The notes under the pieces are model-generated. The model saw only the letters and a program-made list of their open reading frames with translations, did no database searches and was not told the DNA's origin. A program made the position numbers and the translations under genes. From contig NZ_APAT01000029.1 in assembly GCF_000347775.1 (NCBI RefSeq), positions 38,769-102,768 on the forward strand: a stretch of 64,000 nucleotides of DNA. Direction: 5' to 3'. Shown here one piece after another: positions 36,067 through 45,473 of the stretch; the stretch's first letter is position 1; each line of letters opens with the position of its first letter. Source of the DNA: Marinobacter santoriniensis NKSG1 (lineage in GTDB: Bacteria > Pseudomonadota > Gammaproteobacteria > Pseudomonadales > Oleiphilaceae).

Positions 36067-37002
36067 TCATTTGTGCCCGGGGTTCCAGAAACGCTTTATC
36101 ACCCAGCGCGCAGCCCGGTCAGCCTCCCAGAGTTTGCTGTCGTGGCGCAACCGCGCTGACATCACGGCCGGATGGTCGCGCCAATGGGCGATCCGTCCCC
36201 GTTCCGCCAGACGGGCGATGCCGAGTGCAACCCGGCTGTGCCCCTTCGATGGTAACTCGAGCAGGCCGGTTGGTACCCCCGAGGTGACGGCCTCACAGAC
36301 CATCGACATGCTGTCGGGGGTCACCCATGCAGCTCTTGATGCCGACAGTTGATGCGCCAGCCAGTTTTCGTGGGTTTGATCGGAGCTGACCACGGTGACC
36401 CTGGGTGCCGCTAACTCCGCCAGTCGCTGACGAAGATCGGCCGGCGTACGTCGGGAGTCGCTGATTGTCCAGCGCCAGTCGGGATAGCTTGCCGGCAGCT
36501 GGCTCAACTGACTGGCGATAGCGTCGCTGTCCCAATGGAAGTGTGGGGACGGACCGCCGATCAGAACCAGGGCTTCATGTTTTGTTGTCAGTTTGGCCAG
36601 GGGCGTGATGCTGTTGATAACCCCTTCCGAGACCAGGACCCGGTCTGAGGCACTGACGTCATCATGCTCCGGAATGATCGCTGCATCGACCCAATTGAGC
36701 GGAAACGAGGGTTTCATGAGCACCAGGGTCTTGCTGTTGCGAACACGCCGCAATGCCAGAATCAGGCGGTGTGTGCCTGTGCCTGCGGCGACAATCAGGT
36801 CGGGATCGGGTAGGTCGGGCAACGCCGGAGGGGCACCAAGCAGTACCCGCCAGAGTGGCGTTGAAATCTCCCGGGCATCCAGCCAGTGGAGGCTGGCCCC
36901 GGCAAGAACCCGCAGTCGATTGCCCAGCCCCTTCAGTTGATTGCGATGACCGGGTTTGCCGTCGGTAATCAGCCACACCACAGGTGTGTGTTGATCCTCC
37001 AT
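36067..37002 (-). CDS. ELM1/GtrOC1-like putative nucleoside-diphosphate-sugar epimerase family protein
   Basis: The 311-residue protein starts VVWLITDGKPGHRNQLKGL, then PDLIVAAGTGTHRLILALRR, and later VLIGGPSPHFHWD, VVSSDQTHENW and WVTPDSMSMVCEAVTSGVP. These blocks belong to the family named after plant mitochondrial fission protein ELM1, found in many proteobacterial LPS loci. The C-terminal D-S-x-S-M-x-x-E pattern recalls GT-B glycosyltransferases, so a sugar transfer role is a reasonable guess, but no activity is established to my knowledge. It lies 14 bases after an LpxL-type gene and 22 bases before two GT4 genes on the same strand. Confidence 0.8.
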   Translation of the reverse strand: MEDQHTPVVWLITDGKPGHRNQLKGLGNRLRVLAGASLHWLDAREISTPLWRVLLGAPPALPDLPDPDLIVAAGTGTHRLILALRRVRNSKTLVLMKPSFPLNWVDAAIIPEHDDVSASDRVLVSEGVINSITPLAKLTTKHEALVLIGGPSPHFHWDSDAIASQLSQLPASYPDWRWTISDSRRTPADLRQRLAELAAPRVTVVSSDQTHENWLAHQLSASRAAWVTPDSMSMVCEAVTSGVPTGLLELPSKGHSRVALGIARLAERGRIAHWRDHPAVMSARLRHDSKLWEADRAARWVIKRFWNPGHK

Positions 37003-37016
37003 GCCAGCGTTTGCTC

Positions 37017-37964
37017 CTATTTGCGTCCGTAGAAGCCAGGATCCTGCCTGTCAGGCCGTGTCTTGAAGCGGCGATGCATCCAGAGGTACTGATCCGGCGC
37101 CTTGCGTATCTCCTGCTCGATGATGTGGTTGATCCGCGTGGCATCCTCAAGATCGTCGCCACTGGGAAAGTTGTCCAGCGGAGGATGAAAATAGATGTCG
37201 TAGCCGGGCTTGTCATCCCGCCTGAAATGGCTGAACGGAACCACCTTGCAGTGGCTGCGTTCGGCAATCCTGGATGTTGCCGTAATGGTTCCTGCGGGGA
37301 TCCCGAAAAAGGGCGCAAACACGATATCCTTGCGCCCGTAATCCTGGTCTGTGGCATACCAGACCGCGCGGTTCTTTCTAAGGCTGCGGAACAATCCCCG
37401 TAGATCCCTGGCGCCCAGGACGGTCCCATATCGACGCCCACGGGCCCGGGTCATGACCGCGTTCATGAGGGGGTTGTTATGGTCCCGTTGCATGACGTCT
37501 GCCTCGATATATTCGGTCACCAGGCTGCCGCCCAGATCGAGAGTGCTGTAATGGCCCCCCAGCAGCAGAACCCCATTGCCAGCCTCCAGCGCCTTCTCAA
37601 AATGCTCGATGCCGTGGATTTCGGTGATTCCGGTCAGCTTTGCCGGATTCCGGAACCAGGCGATGCCCAGCTCCATCACGCCGATGCCGTTGGCAATGAA
37701 GGACTTCCTGACCAGCGCTGCCTGCTGTTGTGCATTCAGTTCGGGGAAGCATAGCCGGATGTTGACTTCCGTAATGTGACGCCGACTTCCAGCGAGTCTC
37801 CAGGCCAGCAATCCAATCATCTTTCCCAGCCACCATTGCAGACGGATGGGCAGCTGGGCTACCAGCCACATGCACGCTACGGCAATCCAGGTTGGCCACC
37901 AGCGAGGATGCCGGTAGGCCGAATAGTCCGTATTTCGGGGCAGTTTTCGGTACTTCTGCTTCAA
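37017..37964 (-). CDS. Lipid A biosynthesis acyltransferase (LpxL/LpxM family)
   Basis: This inner-membrane enzyme adds a secondary acyl chain to lipid A. The 315-residue protein has an N-terminal hydrophobic segment (about 25-55) and the active-site block LLLGGHYSTLDLGG (HxxxxD form, His near residue 136). It also has DQDYGRKDIVFAPFFGIP and the C-terminal DQYLWMHRRFKTRPD typical of LpxL/LpxM. In the WaaA-adjacent position it is the more likely orthologue of the main lipid A acyltransferase than the gene at 30645. First gene of a four-gene operon, divergent from waaA. Confidence 0.93.
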   Translation of the reverse strand: MKQKYRKLPRNTDYSAYRHPRWWPTWIAVACMWLVAQLPIRLQWWLGKMIGLLAWRLAGSRRHITEVNIRLCFPELNAQQQAALVRKSFIANGIGVMELGIAWFRNPAKLTGITEIHGIEHFEKALEAGNGVLLLGGHYSTLDLGGSLVTEYIEADVMQRDHNNPLMNAVMTRARGRRYGTVLGARDLRGLFRSLRKNRAVWYATDQDYGRKDIVFAPFFGIPAGTITATSRIAERSHCKVVPFSHFRRDDKPGYDIYFHPPLDNFPSGDDLEDATRINHIIEQEIRKAPDQYLWMHRRFKTRPDRQDPGFYGRK

Positions 37965-38065
37965 AATCGTTCAACTCTGCGTCGACAAATGCGGGTTCTC
38001 GGGGCAGTATTCGGGTCCCGACGGATAGTCGGTATGATAACGTACTGTTTTGTCTGGAGTCCCGT

Positions 38066-39319
38066 GTGCTTCAATTTATCTATTCCCAGCTGATCCGATT
38101 TTTGCTGCCGTTTGCTCTGATCCGGCTGTGGTGGCAGGGACGTGAGGCGCCGGACCTTCACCGTAACTGGCGCCACCGTCTGGGTTATGTGCCTGCTACG
38201 GCTGGCACGGTCATCTGGGTGCATGCCGTATCCGTCGGTGAAACCATCGCCGCGGCGCCCTTGATACGCCGGCTTCTTGTGCGCAATCCTTCGGCTTCCA
38301 TTCTGCTGACCGCCATGACCGACACCGGCCTCTCCCAGGCCCGGAAGATGTTCGGAAACCGGATCCAGTATGCTTATGCCCCCTACGATACCCCGGGTTC
38401 AATCCGGCGCTTCCTGGACCGGGTCCGTCCCCGGATTCTTGTCATCATGGAAACCGAGATCTGGCCCAACATGATTCGCCAGAGCCGCTCCAGGGATATT
38501 CCGGTATTTCTGATCAACGCGCGCTTGTCCGAGCGCTCTGCTCGCGGGTATGAGCGGGTGGGTCGGCTGGTCGCGCCTATTGTCAAAAGCATCAGTTGGG
38601 TCGCCGCCCAGGCCGAGCCGGATGCCGAACGGTTTCGTCGGATCGGTGTGGCTCCAGTCAATGTGGAAGTGACAGGCAGCGTGAAATTCGATGTGGATAT
38701 TCCGGAGGACATCCGCCGGCAGGCACGGGAACTGAAAAATCGCCTGGGCGCGCGGCCGATCTGGATAGGGGGGAGTACCCACGCCGGCGAGGACGCTCAG
38801 TTGCTGACGGCCCATGAGCAGGTGCTGGCCGTGCATCCCGATGCCTTATTGATACTGGTCCCTCGTCATCCGGAGCGGTTCGAACCCGTGGCAGGTAAAG
38901 TCCACGCTCGCGGGCTTACCCTGGCTCGTCGCTCATCTGGCGAGGATCCTGCATCGGCTCAGGTGTATCTGGGGGATACGATGGGGGAACTGATGATGCT
39001 CTATGGTGCAAGCGATATCGCCTTTGTGGGCGGTTCCCTGATTGAGCGCGGTGGGCACAACCCTCTGGAACCCGCCGGTTGGGGCATTCCGGTGTTCTCC
39101 GGAAAGCACGTTTTCAATTTTGAGACGATCTACGATCGGTTACTGGAAGGGGCTGGTGTCAGCTTTGTGGGCAGTGCTGAAGAGCTGGCAGCCTCCCTTG
39201 TTTATCTTTTCAGCCAGCCCACGGCGCGCCTGGAAACGGGGCGGAAGGCACTGAATGTGGTGAACCAGAACCGGGGGGCGCTGGAGCGCGTCGTGGACGG
39301 GATTATCGATCGGCTGTAA
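38066..39319 (+). CDS. waaA: Kdo transferase (3-deoxy-D-manno-octulosonic acid transferase)
   Basis: WaaA attaches Kdo from CMP-Kdo to the lipid A precursor at the inner membrane. The 417-residue protein (E. coli 425) has an N-terminal membrane anchor (LIRFLLPFALIRLWWQG) and the catalytic glutamate in VHAVSVGETIAAAPL. It also has ETEIWPN, LINARLSERSARGY and the donor-site GGSLIERGGHNPLEPAGWG (about residues 315-333). I chose GTG 38066 with GGAG seven bases upstream. The frame is open to 37892, but the extra 58 residues have no homologous features and overlap the acyltransferase gene. Ends 38 bases from the convergent tolC. Confidence 0.96.
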   Translation: MLQFIYSQLIRFLLPFALIRLWWQGREAPDLHRNWRHRLGYVPATAGTVIWVHAVSVGETIAAAPLIRRLLVRNPSASILLTAMTDTGLSQARKMFGNRIQYAYAPYDTPGSIRRFLDRVRPRILVIMETEIWPNMIRQSRSRDIPVFLINARLSERSARGYERVGRLVAPIVKSISWVAAQAEPDAERFRRIGVAPVNVEVTGSVKFDVDIPEDIRRQARELKNRLGARPIWIGGSTHAGEDAQLLTAHEQVLAVHPDALLILVPRHPERFEPVAGKVHARGLTLARRSSGEDPASAQVYLGDTMGELMMLYGASDIAFVGGSLIERGGHNPLEPAGWGIPVFSGKHVFNFETIYDRLLEGAGVSFVGSAEELAASLVYLFSQPTARLETGRKALNVVNQNRGALERVVDGIIDRL

Positions 39320-39353
39320 CTGGCATCGGCCACGGGGTGGTCGATGCCAGTTA
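39317..39353. terminator. Bidirectional hairpin between waaA and tolC
   Basis: TAACTGGCATCG (39317-39328) pairs perfectly with CGATGCCAGTTA (39342-39353). It starts in the waaA stop codon and ends a few bases before the convergent tolC stop. There is no T run on either strand, so it may be a shared weak terminator or an mRNA 3'-end stabiliser. Confidence 0.6.
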
Positions 39354-39357
39354 ACCG

Positions 39358-40716
39358 TTACTGGGTGGGATCCTGAAGCGTTTTCTGTTCGTTGGCGAGT
39401 GCCTCGATGCCCGGGGCAGTTTCACTTAACCAGTTGTTCAGGTCCACCAGATCCTGTGGGCTGAGGGTGCCTGCGGCCTGCTTTAGCTGAAGGCTGTTGA
39501 TCACATAGTCGTAACGCGCATTGGCATAGTCACGCAGCGCCACGTAGTAGGCCCGCTCGGCGTCCAGGACTTCGACGATATTGCGTGTCCCGACTTCGTA
39601 CCCGGCACGCGTTGCATCCAGGGCGCTCCGACGGGAAATAATCGTCTGGGCGAGCGCAGATGCGGTTTCGATGTTGTTGTTAACGGTGAGGAACAGGCTG
39701 CGGGTGTTGACGCGAACATCCCTGCGCACCGTGTTCAACTGTTGTTCGGCAACGTTGACGAGTGAACGCTGCTGGCGGACACCGGCCTGTGTTCCACCGC
39801 CGGTGTAGAGGGGAACGTTCAGTTCCACGCCGATCACACCCTGTGTGCCTTCAAACTGTTGCGGGCTGCCGCCGTAGATCTGGGTATCGCCGTAGGAGGC
39901 CGTCAGGTTGACGGTCGGGTAGTGTCCGGCCTTGGCCACCTTGAGATTTGCCTCACTGGCATTCAGTTGGTAGAGCGAGGACTGAATGGACCAGTTCTGC
40001 GCCAGTGCGGTGGTTTCCCAGGCTGACGGATCCATGGGTTCCGGGCGGTCCAGGGGGAACTTGCGCTGCAGGTTATCCAGGCCTTCGGGATACTCGCCAG
40101 TCAGTCGTGCAAGCCGTTCACGGGCCACGTTCAACTGGTTCTCGGCAGCAATGCGCTGGCTTTTGCTGTCGTCGTAGCTGGCGCGAGCCTCGTACACGGC
40201 CGTGATGGCGATCAGCCCCACGTCGAAACGTTCCTGCGCCTGCTCGTACTGGCGCTGGATGGCGGCTTCTGTAGCGCGTGCAGTGGTGACGGTATCCTGA
40301 GCCCGAAGCACGTTGAAGTAAGCCGCGGCAACATCAAGGATGAGTTGCTGCTGGGCGAGGTTGTATTGAGCGCGGGCGGACTCGGTCTGGAACTTGCTCG
40401 CATCGTAGCTGAACCAGGAATCGGCCCGGAACAGAGGCTGTGTGAGTTGCACTCCGTAACTGGTCGACTTGTAGCTCTCGTCCTGGATCTCGCCGTCAAT
40501 ATCGGTATGTTTGGCATCTGCAGAGGCGCCGATCTGTGGCAGCAATGCGCTCTTGCTGACGTCACTGGCGGCCTTCTGGGCCTCGTAGCTGGCCTGTGCA
40601 GCGGCAATGCCAGAGTCGTAGGACAGGGCTTTCTTGTAGGTTTCCATCAGGTCCATGGCCAGCACGGGCTGCGCTGCCATGAGGCCGATCAATCCGGAAA
40701 GCAGTCGTTTTTTCAT
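39358..40716 (-). CDS. tolC: TolC-family outer-membrane channel protein
   Basis: This is the outer-membrane exit duct for tripartite efflux pumps and type I secretion. The 452-residue precursor has a signal peptide (residues 1-20, QPVLAMDL) and two repeated halves of coiled-coil helices and beta strands. The first half has QLTQPLFRADSWF (about residues 90-102) and the second ELNVPLYTGGGTQAGVRQ (about 298-315). These are the typical strand-turn motifs, and the GTRNIVEVLDAERAYY block is the classical TolC signature near residue 380. Length fits TolC. It is a single gene, with no pump gene nearby. Confidence 0.95.
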   Translation of the reverse strand: MKKRLLSGLIGLMAAQPVLAMDLMETYKKALSYDSGIAAAQASYEAQKAASDVSKSALLPQIGASADAKHTDIDGEIQDESYKSTSYGVQLTQPLFRADSWFSYDASKFQTESARAQYNLAQQQLILDVAAAYFNVLRAQDTVTTARATEAAIQRQYEQAQERFDVGLIAITAVYEARASYDDSKSQRIAAENQLNVARERLARLTGEYPEGLDNLQRKFPLDRPEPMDPSAWETTALAQNWSIQSSLYQLNASEANLKVAKAGHYPTVNLTASYGDTQIYGGSPQQFEGTQGVIGVELNVPLYTGGGTQAGVRQQRSLVNVAEQQLNTVRRDVRVNTRSLFLTVNNNIETASALAQTIISRRSALDATRAGYEVGTRNIVEVLDAERAYYVALRDYANARYDYVINSLQLKQAAGTLSPQDLVDLNNWLSETAPGIEALANEQKTLQDPTQ

Positions 40717-41090
40717 TGGTTCTCCTGAATACCTGTGCTCAAAGGCGTCGATCCGGGACGCTTGATGACGGCTGTTCGCTGCCGGAGCGGCTGTCTGTCT
40801 GCGTTTGGTTGGCCATTATGGACAATAATTGCCCCTGGCTCTACACTTGCAAAGGTCACACATTCAGTGTGCGAACGAGAATTCACTCGCGTCTTGACGG
40901 GGTGCTGGTTTCCTCCATCACGGGAAACCGGCTGAGATTGCATCGCAGAACCCGCAACCTGATCCGGATAATGCCGGCGTAGGGATTAAGACACGACGAT
41001 AACCAGCGCCATTTGTATCCCGGCCTCGTCTATCGTCCCGACACTCCGTCATACGCGACCCGAACCCTTCTTCAGATCCGGGAGCGAATG
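40717..41090. other. Intergenic region between divergent tolC and thiC
   Basis: It carries the tolC upstream region (to about 40890), the TPP riboswitch (40890-40990) and the remaining thiC leader. No gene is supported. An open frame from TTG 41013 is in frame with thiC but overlaps the leader and lacks a ribosome-binding site. Confidence 0.6.
40890..40990 (+). promoter_or_regulatory. TPP (THI-box) riboswitch before thiC
   Basis: The conserved TPP-aptamer bases are visible in order: GGGGTGCTGG (40899-40908), CCGGCTGAGATTGCA, AACCCGCAACCTGATCCGG (near 40949-40967) and ATAATGCCGGCGTAGGGA (ends 40984). CTGAGA and ACCTGATC are the hallmark thiamine-pyrophosphate-contacting segments. The thiC ATG is about 105 bases downstream. 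Binding of thiamine pyrophosphate should reduce thiC expression. Confidence 0.95.
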
Positions 41091-42968
<1,878 letters not shown>

Positions 42969-43010
42969 TTCTGGAGTGCTAGCCTCGCCAGCCTTCAGGA
43001 TTGGGGCATG

Positions 43011-43118
43011 AGCCATGGTGGCGACCTTGTTCAGGAAACGACTCGAGACGTCCCTGTGCGTCTCGAGCTCCGCCATCCCTGGCTCCGCACGTTCCTGAAC
43101 AAGGTCGCCACCACGGCT
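43011..43118 (-). repeat. Cloverleaf-like palindromic element 1 in the thiC-nudF gap
   Basis: The outer arms 43011-43040 and 43090-43118 pair over about 28 bases with two irregularities. Enclosed are a perfect 9-bp stem (43042-43050 with 43059-43067) and a smaller hairpin at 43068-43087. Read on the minus strand the small loops are CAGGGATGG and ACAGGGACGT, both with a central GGA. This strand assignment is what makes it look like element 2. Confidence 0.75.
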
Positions 43119-43195
43119 CTACCAGAGCTTGACCATTATGCTCCTGTTGGATTGCTGGTCGGTTTGTTCTTATTTGCGTACCGCTTGAGGTTTGG

Positions 43196-43310
43196 GGCAG
43201 AGATTGGATCGGGCTTTCCAAAACTGTGCGGAGCCATGGATGGCGGAGCCCAAGCGCCCCATGGATGGGCCGCAGGAGCGTGTTTTGGAAAGCCCGATCC
43301 AATGTCTGCC
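43196..43310 (+). repeat. Cloverleaf-like palindromic element 2 in the thiC-nudF gap
   Basis: The outer arms 43196-43224 and 43282-43310 pair over 28 of 29 bases. The inner part holds two small hairpins, both with the loop CATGGATGG (43234-43244 and 43259-43268) closed by GCC/GGC and CCC/GGG stems. The plan (long outer stem, two small GGA-loop hairpins) is the same as in element 1 but in the opposite orientation; the stem sequences are unrelated. Confidence 0.75.
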
Positions 43311-43401
43311 AAGCACCCAGTCTCATGTCCCGGGAGCGTAACTTGCAGTCCCGCCCGAGTTCCGGCTATCGTTCAAAATCGACGTTTAACCGGAAGTGTT
43401 C

Positions 43402-44022
43402 ATGCCGAAACCGTTTCAGTTTTCCGAAAGCGATGTGACCATCGAAAAACGCGAAACCGTCTTCCAGGGCTTTTTCCGCATGGACAAGCTCTGGTTGACC
43501 CATCCGCGTTTCGATGGTCGCGAGATGCCAGTCTTTACCCGCGAACTGTTCATCCGCGGCGATGCCACCTGCGTATTGCCTTACGACGCCGAGCGCGACG
43601 AAGTCGTGCTTCTGGAACAGTTCCGGCTGGGGGTATTGGGCCGGAATCAGTCGCCCTGGCTTCTCGAACTGGTCGCGGGCATGAACGAAGAAGGTGAAAC
43701 ACCCGAGGAAGTGGCCCAGAGAGAGGGCCAGGAGGAGGCTGGGCTGACGTTCAGCCAGCTCGACAAGATTTGCGATTACTTCGTCTCACCTGGTGGTAGT
43801 ACCGAAATGATCCACCTGTATTGCGGCCATATCAGCACCCGCGACGCGGGTGGGCTGTTCGGGGTGGAGCATGAGCATGAGGATATTCGCGCCCATGTTT
43901 TGCCCGCCAGTGAGGCAATAGCCATGATCCACGATGGTACCATCAACAATGCGGCCGCTATTATTGCGCTCCAATGGCTGGAACTGAACCGGCCGAGGCT
44001 CCTTGAGGGACTGTCAGAATGA
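43402..44022 (+). CDS. nudF: ADP-ribose pyrophosphatase
   Basis: This Nudix hydrolase splits ADP-ribose to AMP and ribose 5-phosphate. The roughly 206-residue protein has the complete Nudix box from GMNEEGETPEEVAQ to REGQEEAGL (about residues 94-116). It also has the NudF-type FRGFF-like N-terminal strand (ETVFQGFFRMDKLWL) and a conserved EQFRLG before the box. I chose ATG 43402 with GGAAG five bases upstream; a GTG two codons earlier is possible. The next gene overlaps by 4 bases. The order nudF-yqiB-cpdA is the enteric one. Confidence 0.95.
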   Translation: MPKPFQFSESDVTIEKRETVFQGFFRMDKLWLTHPRFDGREMPVFTRELFIRGDATCVLPYDAERDEVVLLEQFRLGVLGRNQSPWLLELVAGMNEEGETPEEVAQREGQEEAGLTFSQLDKICDYFVSPGGSTEMIHLYCGHISTRDAGGLFGVEHEHEDIRAHVLPASEAIAMIHDGTINNAAAIIALQWLELNRPRLLEGLSE

Positions 44023-44504
44023 CCCAGTGGACCATGAAACCCCGGCGCTACGTCCCGGACCTCCGGAGGTTGGGGGCTCTTTGCGATGGGAATTACCAGC
44101 GTCTGTGCAAGCTTCGTCAGCTTGAGGCGGATGGGGAGCCCGTGTGCGAATTCGAATTGCACCGGGAAAACCAGTATCTGGGACGGGTCCGGATCACGGT
44201 CCTCCAGACCGCAAAGTTCACCGAAACCCTCCTGCTTGAGCAGATTCACAATTCCGGCCGGTGGCTCAACAATCCCCAGATGACCGTAAGGGTCTATCAT
44301 GACGCGGCTATGGCCGAGGTCATCAGTTGTTACCGTGATCGCCAGATCGCCCCGGTCAACGACTATCCCAACCGCTTCATGCATCACCCGGACGAAAAGG
44401 CCCAGGTCAACGGGTTCCTGGCCGACTGGCTCGATTACTGCCTGCGTTTTGGTCACCTGCCGATGGAGCACGCCGCCTGGTCTGCGAAGGAAGGCATTGA
44501 CTGA
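44019..44504 (+). CDS. yqiB: DUF1249 family protein YqiB
   Basis: The 161-residue cytoplasmic protein contains YVPDLRRLGALCDGNYQRL, a central IxVLQTAKFTETLLLEQ segment, MTVRVYHDAAMAEVISC and NDYPNRFMHHPDEKAQVNGFLADWL. These are landmarks of the DUF1249/YqiB family. No function is established to my knowledge. The fixed position between nudF and cpdA in many gammaproteobacteria suggests linkage by co-transcription. Its ATG overlaps the nudF stop codon. Confidence 0.9.
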   Translation: MTQWTMKPRRYVPDLRRLGALCDGNYQRLCKLRQLEADGEPVCEFELHRENQYLGRVRITVLQTAKFTETLLLEQIHNSGRWLNNPQMTVRVYHDAAMAEVISCYRDRQIAPVNDYPNRFMHHPDEKAQVNGFLADWLDYCLRFGHLPMEHAAWSAKEGID

Positions 44505-44666
44505 CTGGGTCTTCTGTTTGTGCCATAGTTGTCAAAAAATGCAATATGTCCCCGGTGGCTCGCCAGAATGTGACTCCGGTGGCATTTGTGGACGATCAAT
44601 CTGCTGGTGCCCGTCGTACACTTGTTCCTGTTTTCAGGTGTTCGAAAAAGGCATAACAGGTACGCC

Positions 44667-45473
44667 ATGACCAGTCCGGAAGAGGCCCGCCCCCTGCGGG
44701 TGCTCCAGATTACAGATCCGCATCTTATGGCCCACAAGGATGGAGCCCTGCTGGGCGTTGTCACCCGGGACAGCCTCTCAGCGGTCATCCAGGAAGTTCT
44801 CTCTGTTCACGGTCAGCCAGATCTCATTCTTGCGACAGGCGATCTGGCGCAGGACGGTTCCGAGACCGCGTATCGCGTATTTGGCGAGAGTCTGTCCCGG
44901 CTTGGTGGCGATTCCGCATGGATGTCAGGAAATCACGATAATGCGCCGGTTCTCAGGGAAATCGCCGGGGAGTATCAGGCCGACAGGCGGCAGATATTGC
45001 AGTCCGGTTGGCATTTTGTGCTCCTGGATTCCTCGGTACCGGGCAAGGTCTTTGGCGAATTGGCTGAGACCGAGCTGGATTTTCTGGAGTCTGCCCTTTC
45101 AGAGTATCCGGATACCCCAACGCTGGTGGCATTGCACCATCACCCGGTCGATATCGGTTCGGACTGGATGGAGAAGATCGGTCTGAAAAACCGGGACGCG
45201 TTCTGGCGCATTGTGGATCGGCACCCCCAGGTCCGTGTGGTGCTCTGGGGGCATGTCCATCAGGAGTATGAGCGGACACGCAACGGCATACAGCTGTTCG
45301 CTACGCCGTCAACCTGTATCCAGTTCACCGCCGGTTCCAGTGGGTTTTCCGTTGAGCCCCTGGCGCCTGGCTATCGCTGGTTCGAATTCAAGAGTAACGG
45401 GGAGTTCACGACGGAAGTTTGCCGTGCCTCCGCGTTCGAATTCGAACTGGATGAAAACAGCTCCGGCTATTGA
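44667..45473 (+). CDS. cpdA: 3',5'-cyclic AMP phosphodiesterase
   Basis: CpdA lowers cAMP by hydrolysis to AMP, tuning CRP/Vfr signalling. The 268-residue calcineurin-like metallophosphatase has the metal motifs LQITDPHL (Asp, His near residue 20), LATGDLAQDGS (about residue 55), SGNHDN (GNHD, about 90), ALHHHPVD (about 160) and GHVHQEYE (about 198). The length (E. coli 275) and synteny with nudF and yqiB support CpdA over other members of the superfamily. I chose ATG 44667 because AGG lies seven bases before it and the motif spacing then fits the family. Its end overlaps metE by 7 bases, tail to tail. Confidence 0.93.
   Translation: MTSPEEARPLRVLQITDPHLMAHKDGALLGVVTRDSLSAVIQEVLSVHGQPDLILATGDLAQDGSETAYRVFGESLSRLGGDSAWMSGNHDNAPVLREIAGEYQADRRQILQSGWHFVLLDSSVPGKVFGELAETELDFLESALSEYPDTPTLVALHHHPVDIGSDWMEKIGLKNRDAFWRIVDRHPQVRVVLWGHVHQEYERTRNGIQLFATPSTCIQFTAGSSGFSVEPLAPGYRWFEFKSNGEFTTEVCRASAFEFELDENSSGY

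Noticed and set aside
37892..38065. 58-residue N-terminal extension of WaaA
   Set aside because: It overlaps the divergent acyltransferase gene, is serine/arginine-rich without homology to WaaA, and lacks a ribosome-binding site.
43011..43310. A CRISPR array or tandem repeat in the thiC-nudF gap
   Set aside because: There are only two units, in opposite orientation and with unrelated stem sequence; no regular direct repeats or spacers.
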